Both the position numbers and the translations under genes were made by a program. From Nematostella vectensis (lineage: Eukaryota; Cnidaria; Anthozoa; Actiniaria; Edwardsiidae): a stretch of 64,000 nucleotides of DNA. Positions within the stretch are counted from its first letter, which is position 1. The number at the start of each line of letters is the position of its first letter. The notes below the pieces were generated by a model. The model made no database searches. It saw only the letters and a program-made list of their open reading frames with translations, and had not been told where the DNA came from. Below are positions 10,342-25,300 of this stretch, one piece after another. The stretch lies in the NCBI RefSeq assembly GCF_932526225.1, contig NC_064041.1:5018046-5082045 (forward strand), given 5' to 3'.

Positions 10342-13300
10342 TTAGTCATCCTCCTTGGCCAGACCTCCGAATACCTGCAAATACACGGAGACAAGTTGAG
10401 ATTAACATTTCAGCGGGTTTTCAATTGTGGCACTGGAGAAAAAGTGTAATGAACTGTTGAACTGTGAGCTAGTCTATGCTCATTGTTTGTCTTTGCCTAC
10501 TGCAATACTTCTTTCTGTTCTTGTATTTATTCTGTGGTACGATAAATGACCTACTGATAAGTGAGCGACGGCCGACAGACGCAAAAAGACAAACGGTCGG
10601 TCTGACGGACTGATTAACCGCACACAGATCTTACCTCGCTTGGTATCGCACGTTGCTCCAAACGAACTTCTGGAATGACACAGAAAATATCAGCAGCGTA
10701 AGGAAACACAGTTTCATCTTTAAAGAAGATACATAGTTTTATAAGTACATACATACACGAGTGTTATAACGAGATGGTCTTGACCAAGCCAAAGATGTAT
10801 TACTTTTTACACACTTATTTACAGTGTAATCATTTTAATCGTGAATAACCAATACAAATAATCAACTTCATCATGAGTGTGCGGAGTTCATTATTATGAT
10901 CAAATGCTTCGGTTTTAACGTTGTTGCGCTGTAATACTGATGCCACATTCAACGTTGTTAAAAGCGAAAAACTAATCTATTATGTGTTCAACAATACACA
11001 AAGCTCCATACCACTTTTCGTAGCGGTTTCCTCGTTTTCTTCATCGTCGTCGTCGTCATCATCGATGTCAATCTCCTCGGGATTTGTTGCTTGCGTCGCT
11101 TCGTCTGATTCTTCCTCTGTTGTACCCCCCCTGAAATACACGACCAAATAAGGAAGTTGTACTTGATGTCGTATCTCATATCAAGTATACTTTTTCTCTG
11201 TTGCCCCCCCTGAAATACACGACCAAATAAGGAAGTTGTACTTGATGTCGTATCTCATATCAAGTATACTTTTTCTCTGTTGCCCCCCCTGAAATACACG
11301 ACCAAATAAGGAAGTTGTACTTGATGTCGTATCTCATATCAAGTATACTTTTTCTCTGTTGCCCCCCCTGAAATACACGACCAAATAAGGAAGTTGCACT
11401 TGATGTCGTATCTCATAACAAGTATATTCCTTTTGCCTCCCCCCTGAATACGCGACCAAATAAGGAAGTTGCGCTCGATGTCGATTTCGAATGTCTCATA
11501 ACGAGTATATTTTGTTCTGTTGTATCCCCTTCGAAATGGCACGACCAAATAAGTAACAATTCGTTGACTCCCATTAAATTGTACAACCCTTAATTATAGG
11601 GAGTTACACATGATGTCAGGACCTGTAAAATCACAGTCGTGCATCGAGCAATTACGGTCACGCCGGTGATTCGAATGATCAAACATGCTCTAGTTCTTGT
11701 AACAATGTGGCCAAACACTCGCGCGAACAATATGTCCACACACTCGCGCGAACAATATGTCCACACACTCGCGCGAACAATATGTCCAAACACTCGCGCG
11801 AACAATATGTCCAAACACTCGCGCGAACAATATGTCCACACACTCGTGCGAACAATATGTCCACACACTCGCGCGAACAATATATTCACACACTCGCGCA
11901 AAGGAGTTAGCGGTCACCCAAATGATCACTGTTTGGTCTAACTATTAGAAACGCTTTAAATTCTGTAAAATTTAATTAATCGTACACTAAAAGGTATCCC
12001 AGCCACAGAATGAAGCCAAAGCAAAAGATCGGTTAAGTTTTAGTGTGATCCAAGCGAACGCACATAATTGTATACATGAGTCCTGGGGTAACCTTACATA
12101 AAGTACAAAACATGTAAACATGAGTGTTGGGGATACCTTACAAAAAGTACAAAACATGTTGGGGATATCTTACATTGAGTACAAAACATGTTGGGGATAA
12201 CTTACAAAAAGTACATGTTGGAGATATCTTACATTGAGTACAAAACATGTAAACAAGAGTGTTGGGGATACCTTACAAGGAGCACATAACTATACACATG
12301 AGTTTAAGGAATATCTTACAAAGAGAACTATACATGTTGTACACACGAGTGTGGGGATACCCGACAAAAAGAACAAAAAATGCTGTACACATGAGTGTGG
12401 GGATACCTGACAAAGAGTACAAAACATGCTGTACACACGAGTGTGGGGATACCTGACAAAAAGAACAAAACATGATGTACACACGAGTGTGGGGATACCT
12501 GACAAAGAGTAAAAAACATGCTGTACACACGAGTGTGGGGATACCTGACAAAGAGAACAAAACATGTTGTACACACGAGTGTGGGGATACCTGACAAAGA
12601 GAACAAAACATGCTGTACACACGAGTGTGGGGATACCTGACAAAGAGAACAAAACATGCTGTACACACGAGTGTGGGGATACCTGACAAAGAGAACAAAA
12701 CATGCTGTACACACGAGTGTGGGGATGCCTGACAAAGAGTACAAAACATGCTGTACACACGAGTGTGGGGATACCCGACAAGGAGAATAAAACATGCTGT
12801 ACACACAAGTGTGGGGATACCTGACAAAGAGAACAAAACATGCTGTACACACGAGTGTGGGGATACCCGACAAAGAGAACAAAACATGTTGTACACACGA
12901 GTGTGGGAATACCTGACAAAGAGCACTTTCTCCTTGGGCTGCACGGGCTCCTTGGCCGCTTGCATCTGCTCCAGCTTTTGCATCTCATCAGATTGAGCCA
13001 ATTCGTCCACCTCACCTGGTGAGCGACAAGGTAAATAGATGATGAACAGTCAATGTGTGAAGGTGCCACTACGCAACCCAAAAGATCGCCGGTAGTCACG
13101 TAAGGGGTTACTCAATGTCGAGAAAACTAGGCCGTAGTTTTGACAAAGGAGCGAGTGTGAACGTGTGGTAAACTGTGAAGAGCTGCCAATCCTCAATCCA
13201 AAATATCCCGGAAAATCGTAGGCTTACCCAATTTTGATAAAAGCAAAATGTCTTTGCCGATCTTGAATGATGAAAATGTGCACCGATAAGGTAGCTCTCC

Positions 13301-16300
13301 GCTCCGAAAAGGTACCCACCCAACCCCCCAAAAAACCAACTCCGCTCCAAAAAGGTACCGCTCACCCCCACCTCCCAAAAAAAGCTTAACACACACTTTT
13401 GACCGATAAACGAGAAAGTGAAATGTGATGGACAATCAAGGTGAGAGGGTACCACTCCGCAATTCAAACTATTCAAAAGATTCCCCAGTAAAAACTATGC
13501 TTTCACTCACCTACTGGCTTGCCAGTTGCCGCAGCTAGCATTTGCGCCGACATGAAGTTAACCTAAAGCAGAAAAACATTTTTTATTTTACTTCGAATTC
13601 GCTACTTTATCATTCCCAACCAACAAGCCATATAATAGCCATGTTTCCGCTTTCGCTCTCCAACTCCTTCGTAGCCGTTCAAACAGGTCAGGCAATGCGC
13701 AGCGTGATGGATGGATGCCATACATAGCGTGACATGCCGCCATGTGTAGCGTGACAGATGACACCATACGCAGCGTGGGTGTTGTTACCTGGGTGTTGAA
13801 TTGGGCTTGCACACTGCGTTTAATTCGAAGCATTTCTCGGAACGTGTCCTCGTTCCCATGATGCACTTCAAACTCGTGCCACGTCTTCCAGAACGACGGC
13901 GTGCGCTGTTGGAAAGAGAATAACATAAAGTGGGTTATTCGACATTCCCAGAATAAAGTGCGGTTTCCAGAATGAAGTATGTTATTAGCATTCTAAAGTG
14001 CTGGCCAGCTCGCTTGTTAGACCATTAGTCAGACCAAACAAAATATGCGGAGCAACGTTTTACGCAATGCAGGCATGCAGTAAAGGGCTATTTTAAGTAA
14101 TTGACTATTTAAAGGCTGTTGTGGTGTGCCTGTCGTTGTCTTGTCCCATTTTTGTCTTTATCTTATCTCTATTGATGTATTTGTGCGTAACCTGCGAAGC
14201 TATTAAAATAAAATAAAATGTTATCGATAGTTTATATTATTTTTGTTAAAAGTCCTAACGATTATTAATAGGTTCGTATGCAGAACTACCATTTGCTCTT
14301 TAAATAAACAAGGTAAATTAACATGGAGCAATAAAGATAAAAAACAATAAATTGAAGGGGTCATAGGTTTCCCGTGGGTAATGGATTACCCGGAAATCCG
14401 CCTATTAGAGCCTTTGCGATTTTTTTGGCAATTCGCCTGTTCGAGTTTGAACCCGTAGCGTCGGTCAGTCATGGAAAACTCGGGACAAACTAGAGCCAGC
14501 TAGATAATATAGTCCCTTGTATAAAAACTAATCTTCTTTCTTACCCGTGGGTCAGATATCTGTGAGGCATGCATGTAAACAGCCCGTGCGCGGTCGATTT
14601 CCCCAAGTTTACGCTCAAGCTCGGCAAAGCGGATGCACATCTCCCTGAATCATGAAGTGACAGAATGTTAGTTTACGCGTACTAGCATCCGTATAGTCTT
14701 TCATTAATACACCTTTTCGTGGTTAAAATTACAATACTTGGGACACCTGTGGTTTTACATCAAAAAGAGGCTCAAACGGGCGTGCGTGTTTCTTCTTCCC
14801 GCCAAAAGCGAGTAAACAACAGAATACACGAGAGCAGCATTCCTTAAAATCGCTTTCCCGCCAAAACATGCCCGTTTGAGCCTTTATTTGGTGTAAAACC
14901 ACAGGCCTCCCAAGTATTGTATTTCTAACCACACACTAATACAAGGTAACAAATACGGCGTCTCCAGCTAAAAAGGCCTTATCTAATAAAATCCAAAATA
15001 CGTCACCCCTGTCATGCTAATATTCGCGCCCTCCCCCTCCCCCTGGCGGCAGAGGCAGTCGGTCACCCACAGAGGGTAATGGCGACACGACACAGACCCT
15101 TATAAACTGAACTGACGTCGTATTAGATTTACCTTGCGTCATCGTCTGGAAGCACTTCAATGGCCTTTTCGTAGATTTCTCTGGTGTGAGTGACGCCGAA
15201 TATTTCCGCGGCTCGCTTGATGTATAGGTTGAACATCTGGATTAGGAAAAAAAAAACAATACGACTATCAAAAACATTGACGATGCTTCAGAAGTTAAAA
15301 AGAACAGTATAGAACATAATCCCCTTTGCAAAAGACAAATACCATGCAAGAATTATATCATAAAGACATTCACAAAGGAAAAATACAAAAATATTAGAAA
15401 TCTACATTTTAATTTCGAAACAAATTGAAAAGGCGACTTGCGCAAAAAAATCACGTGACGTTTTGGTTGTGAAGTAAGGAAAAGGGCAGCTTATTCAGCG
15501 CTTATGAATCCAGTTTCTATCAGAGAGGGTCCTTTTTTTACTGCCGCATCCACTATGTGTTTATTTTGGTGTCAGCCACACAAAAATCACGTAATGTCTT
15601 AGTGCAAGTGAAAAAGGTAAAATTCAAATCAGTCAGGGACTTTTCAGAGTTTTGAAGACATAAAGTTTATATCTTCAGAGACACAGCAAGCATAGCTTTT
15701 GGGCATGAGACGCACGTAAATGGGGCGCCTTCTTGAACTCGAATCAGCAGATTTGGGAGACAACTCACCTCGAACTTCTCTTCCGGAAGCACGGCTTTCG
15801 TAGCTCTATCGTAGATCGCCATCGCATGACGAGCTAGACCGTGCTCCTCCTCCATCTTAGCGTACATTAATAAGAAGGCTAGAATAAGAGATCGAACAAT
15901 GTAAGAGTAACAGCCAGAAGATACTAACAACCAATCAAATTCAATGATAGTGGTACATCATTAAGAAGGCTGGAATAAGAGATCGAACAATTACATGTAA
16001 GAGTAACAGCCAGAAGATACTAACAACCAATCAAATTCAATGATAGTGGTACATCATTAAGAAGGCTGGAATAAGAGATCGAACAATGTAAGAGTAACAG
16101 CCAGAAGATACTAACAACCAATCAAATTCAATGATAGTGGTACATCATTAAGAAGGCTGGAATAAGAGATCGAACAATGTAAGAGTAACAGCCAGAAGAT
16201 ACTAACAACCAATCAAATTCCATGATAGTGGTACATCAATAAGAAGGCTAGAATAAGAGATCGAACAATGTAAGAGTAACAGCCAGAAGATACTAGCAAC

Positions 16301-19300
16301 CAATCAAATTCAATGATAGTGGTACATCAATAAGAAGGCTAGAATAAGAGATCGAACAATGTAAGAGTAACAGCCAGAAGATACTAACAACCAATCAAAT
16401 TCAATGATAGTGGTACATTAATAAGAAGGCTAGAATAAGAGATCGAACAATTACATGTAAGAGTAACAGCCAGAAGATACTAACAACCAATCAAATTCAA
16501 TGATAGTGGTACATCAATAAGAAGGCTAGAATAAGAGATCGAACAATGTAAGAGTAACAGCCAGAAGATACTAACAACCAATCAAATTCAATGATAGTGG
16601 TACATTAATAAGAAGGCTAGAATAAGAGATCGAACAATGTAAGAGTAACAGCCAGAAGATACTAACAACCAATCAAATTCAATGATAGTGGTACATCATT
16701 AAGAAGACTGGAATAAGTGATCGAACAATCAGATGTTAGAATGACGGCCATGGGTGGCGTAAGGGATAGCCAACCAGGTAAAAAAGTAATAATGATCAGT
16801 TACAGTAGCTTGGTTTACCTTTGGCAAACTTTGCCGGGCATCCATCAAGGACTTGTTCGAAAAGATCTCGTGATCTTTCTAGTTTCGTCCCTCCCTAGAA
16901 CAAAGGTATCACAAACGAAATGTAACATCATCATCATAACCAATACCATAATAACCACCACCATCATAACCATCGTCATCATAACCATCATCATCATAAC
17001 CACCACCATCATAACCACCATCATCATAATCACCACCATCATAACCATCATCATTATAACCATCATCATCATAACCATCATCATCATAACCATCATCATT
17101 GTTGCTGTTTATTTCATAAGGATATCATAATTATTGCTACGGGCACGACTTACGTGCCATTTTACGCTCTTCAAAATACCAACAAAGTACTCACATATCT
17201 CTTGATAAATTTGCTGAGGTATGTGTTCCAAATGTCAAACACATTTGGCCACTTGAACATGGCGACACCACGCTCATAAACCTGGAGGAAAAAAAACTTT
17301 GACTTTAGAAATACTTAAATTATTTGCTCCCAAATTCTTTCTGGAACGTAAACGCGTTGAATAGTACAAGAAAACTGAAAAAATATAGACTTTGTTTCTC
17401 TTGGTTATATATTACCTTGAAGCTCTCCTCAAAATACCTATGCTCCTCAAGGAACATGGCGTAGTTGATGATTATCTGAGGGTTGGCAATCCGCAAGTCG
17501 AGGATGCGACCGTACACGGCTTTGGTGGACTGGAACGTGCCCAGGCTCTCTTCCAGATCCGCGTACATTGACCACAGCTTTAGCGACTTGTGGACACGTT
17601 TCTGCACAGTCTCGGACTAAAACAACACGAGCGTTCAGCCTGTGGTGGGATTTGCGCGCGAAAACATGCCAATTGCGGTTAGCCTATAGTAAAATATGAA
17701 CGCCATAAAGCATGCACAACACAGCCTGTGGGAAAATAGCGCAAAAACAAACACAGTGCGGTAAGCCTGGGGTTAGAATTAAAGCCCTAAGCCTGCGGTA
17801 AATAATAAAGCTAAAAGCAAGAGCGGTCATCGTTTTTACACTGCATCTTTGTCTTATCGTATTAAGATTGACGATAAATTTGGCGATTCGACACTGGACG
17901 CAGTGCAAGCGACACGCTGGCTCTATTCGTGCCTTGTCAAGCGGGTCCAGTATCCACCATCATTAAACCTATTTTCTCACTGCAGTTGAACAATATGACA
18001 AAATATGCATACTCACTGATCCTATATACTCTTCGCCACTGTACTGTGTGCAGTGTGAAAAGTACAACACTCATCATGCAACACAGCAAGTCAATGGTGT
18101 ATGCTAAAATTCCCACATGAAAAGGATGGCTGGCTTTAGATACCTCGTCATAGTAGTTTGTCTTCGTTGATGGTACTGCTGTTGCTTTTCGTATCAGCTC
18201 GAGAGCCTTCGAGTAATTTCTAAAGAAATGATAAAGCAATCATAATTGAGGGTTGTTCTATGTCATCGGAACTTTTTGATATAACGAGATGGATCTATAC
18301 GAACAAGCAAAAATATCAGGTGCCACACTTAACGAATTAGCAAAAATTCCTGAGGGGGAGAGGAGAGTTAAGCAGGGGTGTGGGTGTGTGTGTGGGTTTG
18401 GGGGGGGGGGGGTAGGCAAAGATACTGGCGTAGGGAGGGGTTCCCACGTCCACCCCAAGCTACAAGTCGTGGCGGGTTTTATGTTTTTTTTCAGGGGTAT
18501 TTCTCGAAGAACAGCGCATGCTTTAAAAAGAAAAAGCTGCTACTCACTCGTGACGTATCTCCATCTCCGCTACCTCACACCACACACTCGCCAGGTCGTC
18601 CACGTGACGATAGTTCACTTTAGTCGCTTTGTCGAAGATGACTCGCGCCTCTGCCAACTGGTTGTGCTTCTCGTAAAAGCGCGCGAATTCTACCCACAGC
18701 GTGTGGGGTTTCCCTGTGGCGAGTTTGGGGTCGACCGTTTGCACGGCTTCTGTGAATGTGTTGATGATTTCTTTGGGTTTGCCGTCGTACAGCTTGACGC
18801 GCTTGTGCCATTCGTGGACGTTGTGGGGATTCTGTCTGAGGAGCACGCTGGGATACAAAGAGAGACAGAGATAATTATCAGCTCCTGCTTTTAGCAATTG
18901 ACCCATTGCTTAGAAATCGACTGACTTACACACACAGGTGCTTTTAACAATTGATCGGTGATTGGTAACTGATTCTAAATGATCGTAAATTTACTTACTC
19001 AGTGCTAAGCCCTCCTCCCCTCTTAAACAATGTTGATCAATTTCTCCTTTGTTCTTGTTTAATATTGAAAATACAATGGTTTATTGGCAAGGAATCTTCA
19101 AAGTAACAATCCACTATTTAAGTCTGATATGTTATTGACAATATTTGATGGAAAATTTCTCAATGACTCTCTTGAATAAGCCGATGGAAATGGATGCTTT
19201 GTGTGACTCGGCATTGAGCGGGAGCATGAAATGGCGGCGTGATTGGCCTTCTTGAAATTGGCCAAAATACAGTGTTTACATGGGATTTTTATCCCTTGAG

Positions 19301-22300
19301 ATTAGCACTGAAAGTCCCCATCACCACCACCCGAAACTTACAGTTCGTTAGGGACAGTCTATCTCACAATCTTGGATAAAGAATAACAGCGATATTAGTA
19401 TCGGACATATACCTGCTAAGAAGTAGAGGCCGTCTGTCCATTAGGTGTTCAAATCGAGCCAATCTCAGCTCTAGGTCTATGTCCTCTGAACAAAGACAAA
19501 AGCAAATTTGAAGTGCTGCCACATAAATGTCCGTTCAAGCTCCTTGCTTATTAATGGTATAACTAAAAGGGCTACAGGTAAACAATGTAGAGTCTGTGTT
19601 GTGATGGAAACAGGGAAATAAATCAATACAAAGTTGAAATGGTATGTTTTAAAGCCGCATTGTCACCAGTTTACTTCCGGAGGTCCGACGGAAACCTCAA
19701 CCGTCAAAAGACAAAAGAATCTATTAGAATCCGAGATACTAAACAGGCCATCCGCTCTAAATTATCTGTCACATCCTCAAAGAAACTTTCAAAAGACACA
19801 CTGCTTTCAATATTTTGAAATATTTTTTGCGTTTTCCGTTAAAAATCATCGGAGATTGTTACGTAATCGACCGGAAGTAATCTGGTGACAATGCGGCTTT
19901 AAGCCTCGGTGAAGACAGAGTGGTTTTGCTGACGTTTTGAGCAGTACCTCGGTACCTTCTTGGAAGGCGTCGTTGGAGCTCTACAGCAAGGGGTCTAATG
20001 CTTGAAACATCCCCAAGACAACCCTGTTTCCACCGAGGCGTAAAACGTACAACTTACGTTTTAAACGTACAACTTACGTTTTGATTTATTTATTTCATTT
20101 AAGGTCTAGCAAATGGGAAGAAAATGCAGGTAACGAGAAAGATAAGGAACATATTTTTGGTGCTTTTTATGAAAAACTCGACCAGGAAATACTCCCTTAT
20201 ATGAAACTGTAAACTGTTCACAAAGTTTATTTTAGTCGACATACTGTAAAGAAGAGTAAGGCAGGTTATGAACACGTGTTTTTACAAACCTTCCTCAGTG
20301 GCTCCCATCTCTGCTGTGGTCTCCATCTTCGCACTGATCATGCTCTCCTCAAACTGGGCATATGCATCAAACACCTGGATATACCAAACATAACTCAGTC
20401 ACTCACAAAAATTATCATATTGATATATGATCAATACCTAGATATACAAAACATCATACACAAAAACAGACAAACAGATATGATCAAATGCCTAGATATA
20501 TACCATCAGATATAACCCTAAATATAACATCAACTACAGTGACTGTTTTTGAGTGTAGGCACACACACAAAAAGTCACATTGATATACTGCATAATCAAA
20601 CAACTACAGTAAGATACACCAAACACCACTGTACCTGGCCAAAATCGCGGACAGTCATAACGGTCTGTATTGCTTCCTCGTATACATCTCTTGCCTGAGA
20701 TTAACAGAGCAAATGAGAGCAATGTTGTTCTCAGTATATTAACATTTGTCAGGATGCCATCTATGTCTCTTTTACTTACATACAACTTACAGTACTGTAT
20801 AATTCAAATACAATTAACAATCTTGTTCTTTTAACTGTAATTCCCAAAACCTTGGGTGTCCTTTTTTCTGTATTTTCATATTCTGTACCCCAAGTACAGT
20901 AATGTCAAATCAAGTAAATGCAATTCAATGTTTTTTTTTTTAATTTATGAGGGCCATGTATGACAGATAATTGAGGGAGGGAGGGAGGGAGAGGGAGGGA
21001 GTCCTCTGATAAAAATCTAACCACCTTTGAAAGAACAAAAAGGGATTTTTTATGCTTTTGCAGTATCTCCACAGGACGTTTATTGTCGGATTTGGCTACA
21101 TACCAGAGTGATCTAGCTTATGATTTTGAGTTTTGTCTACAAATAGCACGTCTATTGAGGACCAAAAGTGGACTTTCGGCCATTATGTGTGTGGGGGGTG
21201 CGTTCATACCCCCCCTGGGTACGGGCCTGCAATGGGATGTTTGGCAATTTATGGCAAAAGAGTCTAATGGGTCTAGGGAGCTGCTCATAACACATACCCA
21301 GGATAGGGGCCCAATTTTGAGATGGGGTGGTATATGAATAAATTGTGATATATAATATCCATTTTCAATAAGCATGTGTCAACATGTAAGAATTATTACC
21401 TTTTCAAAGTGGCCACTTCTGATGTAATAATCAGCAAGGGAGCACCAGAGTTGGCCCAAGCTGTCGGTGAATCTTCTCAGCCCTCCTCGGATGATGTCTG
21501 CCACTTTCAGACTTTTTACCTGAAAAAAAAATACCAATATCATTTTGCTTTAGAAATGCACACTTTGTGAGATTAAAGTCGCATTGTCACCAGTTTACTC
21601 TTGGAGGTCCAACGGAAACCTCAACCATTAAAAGACAAAAGAATCTATTAAAATCCGAGATATTAAACAGGCCATCCGCTGTAAATTATCAATCAAATCC
21701 TCAAAGAAACTTCCAATAAACACACTTCTTTCAATATTTTGAAATATTTTTCGCGTTTTCCATTAAAAATCATCGGAGATTGTTATGTAATCGACCGGAA
21801 GTAAACTTGTGACAATGCGGCTTTAAACTGAGGCACACCTACCCTGGCTTCGACATGTTTTATTCTCCTATGATCGTCACATAATAACACTTGATGACGT
21901 GATAATTAGAGTTAGTGTTCAACTGAAGACACCATACAGTGTATTTCCATAACACACATGTGTTTGTATAAAGTAGAGTTTGTAGTCATGTGTGTTAATA
22001 CAGTAGACAATATCTAAATATTCCTGTTTAATACTGGAGCTTTAAGCATAGCACTTACCTTATCTGGGTTCTTGGAAATAATTTCACACAACTCATGCCA
22101 CAGCTGGGAGCCAAAAATGTGCTTGTGAGAATGGTTTGGATTCATAACAAACTTTAATACAATGTGTATGATACAATAAGATTCGTTATTTACAATTTGT
22201 CAGATGTCTTAAACAAAAATTTGACATTTCTGTGCAAAAGTTGGCAAATTCAAAATGTCTAACCTGGTGACTGGATTTCCCTTCCTTTGAAACAAAGTCC

Positions 22301-25300
22301 TCCTAAAATAAAAATTTAACAATTTACTGAATTTTTTAGAGGGTGCATAGCAACTGTACTGTACAAAATGCTAAACAGTTACTGTAATTATCTTAAAACA
22401 ATAAAGAAAAATCTTTTTCTATGATTAATGGATGGAGGATAGAAAACTCTCTATGATTGTTTTCTGTTATCAATCTAGAATTAGCACTAGCAACTAGCAT
22501 TAGCATCAGCACTAGCAACTAAATAGGCTAATAGATGGGATTGCAGGAATAAAACCACTGTTCTATTTCCACCTGTTTTTAAACAAAAATTAAAAATATA
22601 CTTTAACAATATAACTGATAACACCTACTCAAATCATAGCCTGTACAGTGTTGCGGGTATCAAACAAATAAGCAAATAAGCAGGCAGTATACACCTGTTT
22701 GAAATGTGTAAAATCAAACTTGACTGTGGATTAAATTCTGATATTCAACATTATCTTAATGTCGCGCGATACATGTCGCCTGCATGTCTCTTAGTGTAGC
22801 AACACACAGAGAGACGTTGAAGTTTGTGTTGCACTCTACAAAATTTGTTGTAGAGCCCACAAATGAAATAACTACCCACAAATGTAATAAACCTACAAAT
22901 GTAATAACAAGTTACCCACAAATGTAATAAACCCACAAATGTAATAACAAGTTACCCACAAAAGTAATAACATGAATCTTATGGCCCTACCTGGGAAGGG
23001 GCTGTGAAAGACATGTCTACCACCTACTTTCTGAGGACATTCAGCCCAAAATTAGATTTTCAACGAACCTTGTTGGTCTATTTTCACAAATGACAGCAAT
23101 TTTGAAAAATGATAAATTTTCACAAATGAACAACAATGACCCAATACCTTGTTGACAATGTTTGCAAGCCTCCTCGCAGCCTCATCCATCCACCCAATAG
23201 ACAAAAGGTAGTTTATGTATCCTTCAGTGTTTTCCGGTTCGAGCTGCAGGCAAAGATGACATCTTCAGTTAAAAATTTCCACAATTAGCAATTATTACCA
23301 CCACAGTTTGTCGTGTGAGCAGAGCCCCATAATATAATAGCAAATATTGGTAACCCATTGACTCGAGTTTTCATGAAATAAATAGAAAGAAATATTGTAT
23401 GACAACTAAACTTTTTATGTGTCATGTAGATTCAAGGGTGTGGGAAGAGGGTTTAACAAGTTGGTCATCTGATCTGTGGAACCGTTTACATCATCAAAAA
23501 CAGAAATATCCACATCTCATGGTTGAAACATCTTCATTTTATTCGATGATGTCATATCTATCTCTTTATATTAGTCGTAAAACATTCTATTGAAATTATT
23601 GCTAGACATAGTAGGAAGCAATCATCAATCGACTTCAACCTATTTGACCTTTTAGAAATATCATTTTTTTGCTTCTAAGAGAAAGCTACATACTGTAGGT
23701 AATGAAACGCTAGCAAATCATGATAACATTTCCAAAACTGTACATCAAATTCTGTACCACAAATGGTTCATAAAGGTGTGAGCAACAAAAAATAAAGTAG
23801 TAGAAAAATTAATGTTTTAAAGCAATTGATGCTGAAGTGATCAAAGCAGGCTTCAACTAACTATATATATAAAATAACGTAACATCATGCAATGATATCA
23901 CTGCATGAAGACTCAATCATTTATGAATATTTCAAGTTCTTAAATAATCTATGGTTTTCTAGTGGCAAATATCTTTGAGGATGAAAGATTCAAGGTTTCC
24001 GTAACAAGTCCTAACACTCTTAATCAAAATAATGACTCTTATTTGACTCTCTACCTTCAAGTATCGTCGGTACACTCTAACTGCAGTCTCATACACTGGG
24101 TACATGCGTACAAACTTCAGATACAAGGGCCATATCCTGTAGTGCTGTGTGATTGGTAGGGCACGCAGGGCACGGTCAAACGTCCTGCGTGTCTTTGTTA
24201 TCTTGCATTGATCGACAAGGAATTGACAGTAGTCAAGCCAAATCCTCGGCATCTGAAAATGTGGGAAATGAAAAATGAGATACAATAAAAGTACTAGTTG
24301 GCAAGCCACAGGCATAAGCCACATCAGATCTTATCAACATCTGGAAATGTGAAAAAAACTAAATGTAGCTCTTTAAGGCATTAACCTTCCCAACAAAAAT
24401 TATGTATCTCTAACACATATTTCAGCATACAGTACATTATACAAATGTAATTTGAACTTTAACAGTTAATTTACATACATTATATAATGTGTAATATAAT
24501 TATTAATGCCAATTTTCCCGCATGTCCCTCCCACTGGCAGATACCAAGAATGCATACAGAAAATACAGTAGGAATCTTGGTTTCAAGAAAATGGATGGTA
24601 ATTATACCAGCAAGACCATTAGAATTCAAAAGTTTTTGTATTTTTTATGCTCAAGAGGATTTGTGCAGATATGTGTGAAAATGTGCGACCCCCAATATAC
24701 CCTTAGTTGGAATGCCCAGTGAAAATGTGCGACCCCCAATATACCCTTAGTTGGAATGCCCAGTGAAAATGTGCGACTCCCAATATACCCTTAGTTGGAA
24801 TGCCCAGTGAAAATGTGCGGCCCCCAATATACCCTTCTAGTTGGAACGCCCAGTGAAAATGTGCGACCCCCAATATACCCTTAGTTGGAATGCCCAGTGA
24901 AAATGTGCGACCCCCAATATACCCTTAGTTGGAATGCCCAGTGAAAATGTGTGACCCCCAATATACCCTTAGTTGGAATGCCCAGTGAAAATTTGCGACC
25001 CCCAATATACCCTTAGTTGGAATGCCCAGTGAAAATGTGCGACCCCCAATATACCCTTAGTTGGAATGCCCAGTGAAAATGTGCGACCCCCAATATACCC
25101 TTAGTTGGAATGCCCAGTGAAAATGTGTGACCCCCAATATACCCTAAGTTGGAATGCCCAGTGAAACTGTGGGATTCAAAACAAGAATATTGTTACTGCA
25201 GCCAACAACACTCAAGTATTTTTTTATGTTATTGCTTGATATTTCTTCCTAAAATCCTTCTGGTCAGAATGTTTTTAAAATTATATATTAGTGCTGTTAT

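Noticed and set aside
12273-13099. 245-269 codon minus ORFs
   Set aside because: Mostly the 46-bp array; the only true coding part is XAB2 exon 22.
16717-17130. Ile/Thr-rich and Met-rich ORFs
   Set aside because: CAT/ATAACC microsatellite translated.
18289-18894. 201-codon plus ORF
   Set aside because: Antisense shadow of XAB2 exon 12 and its flanking intron.
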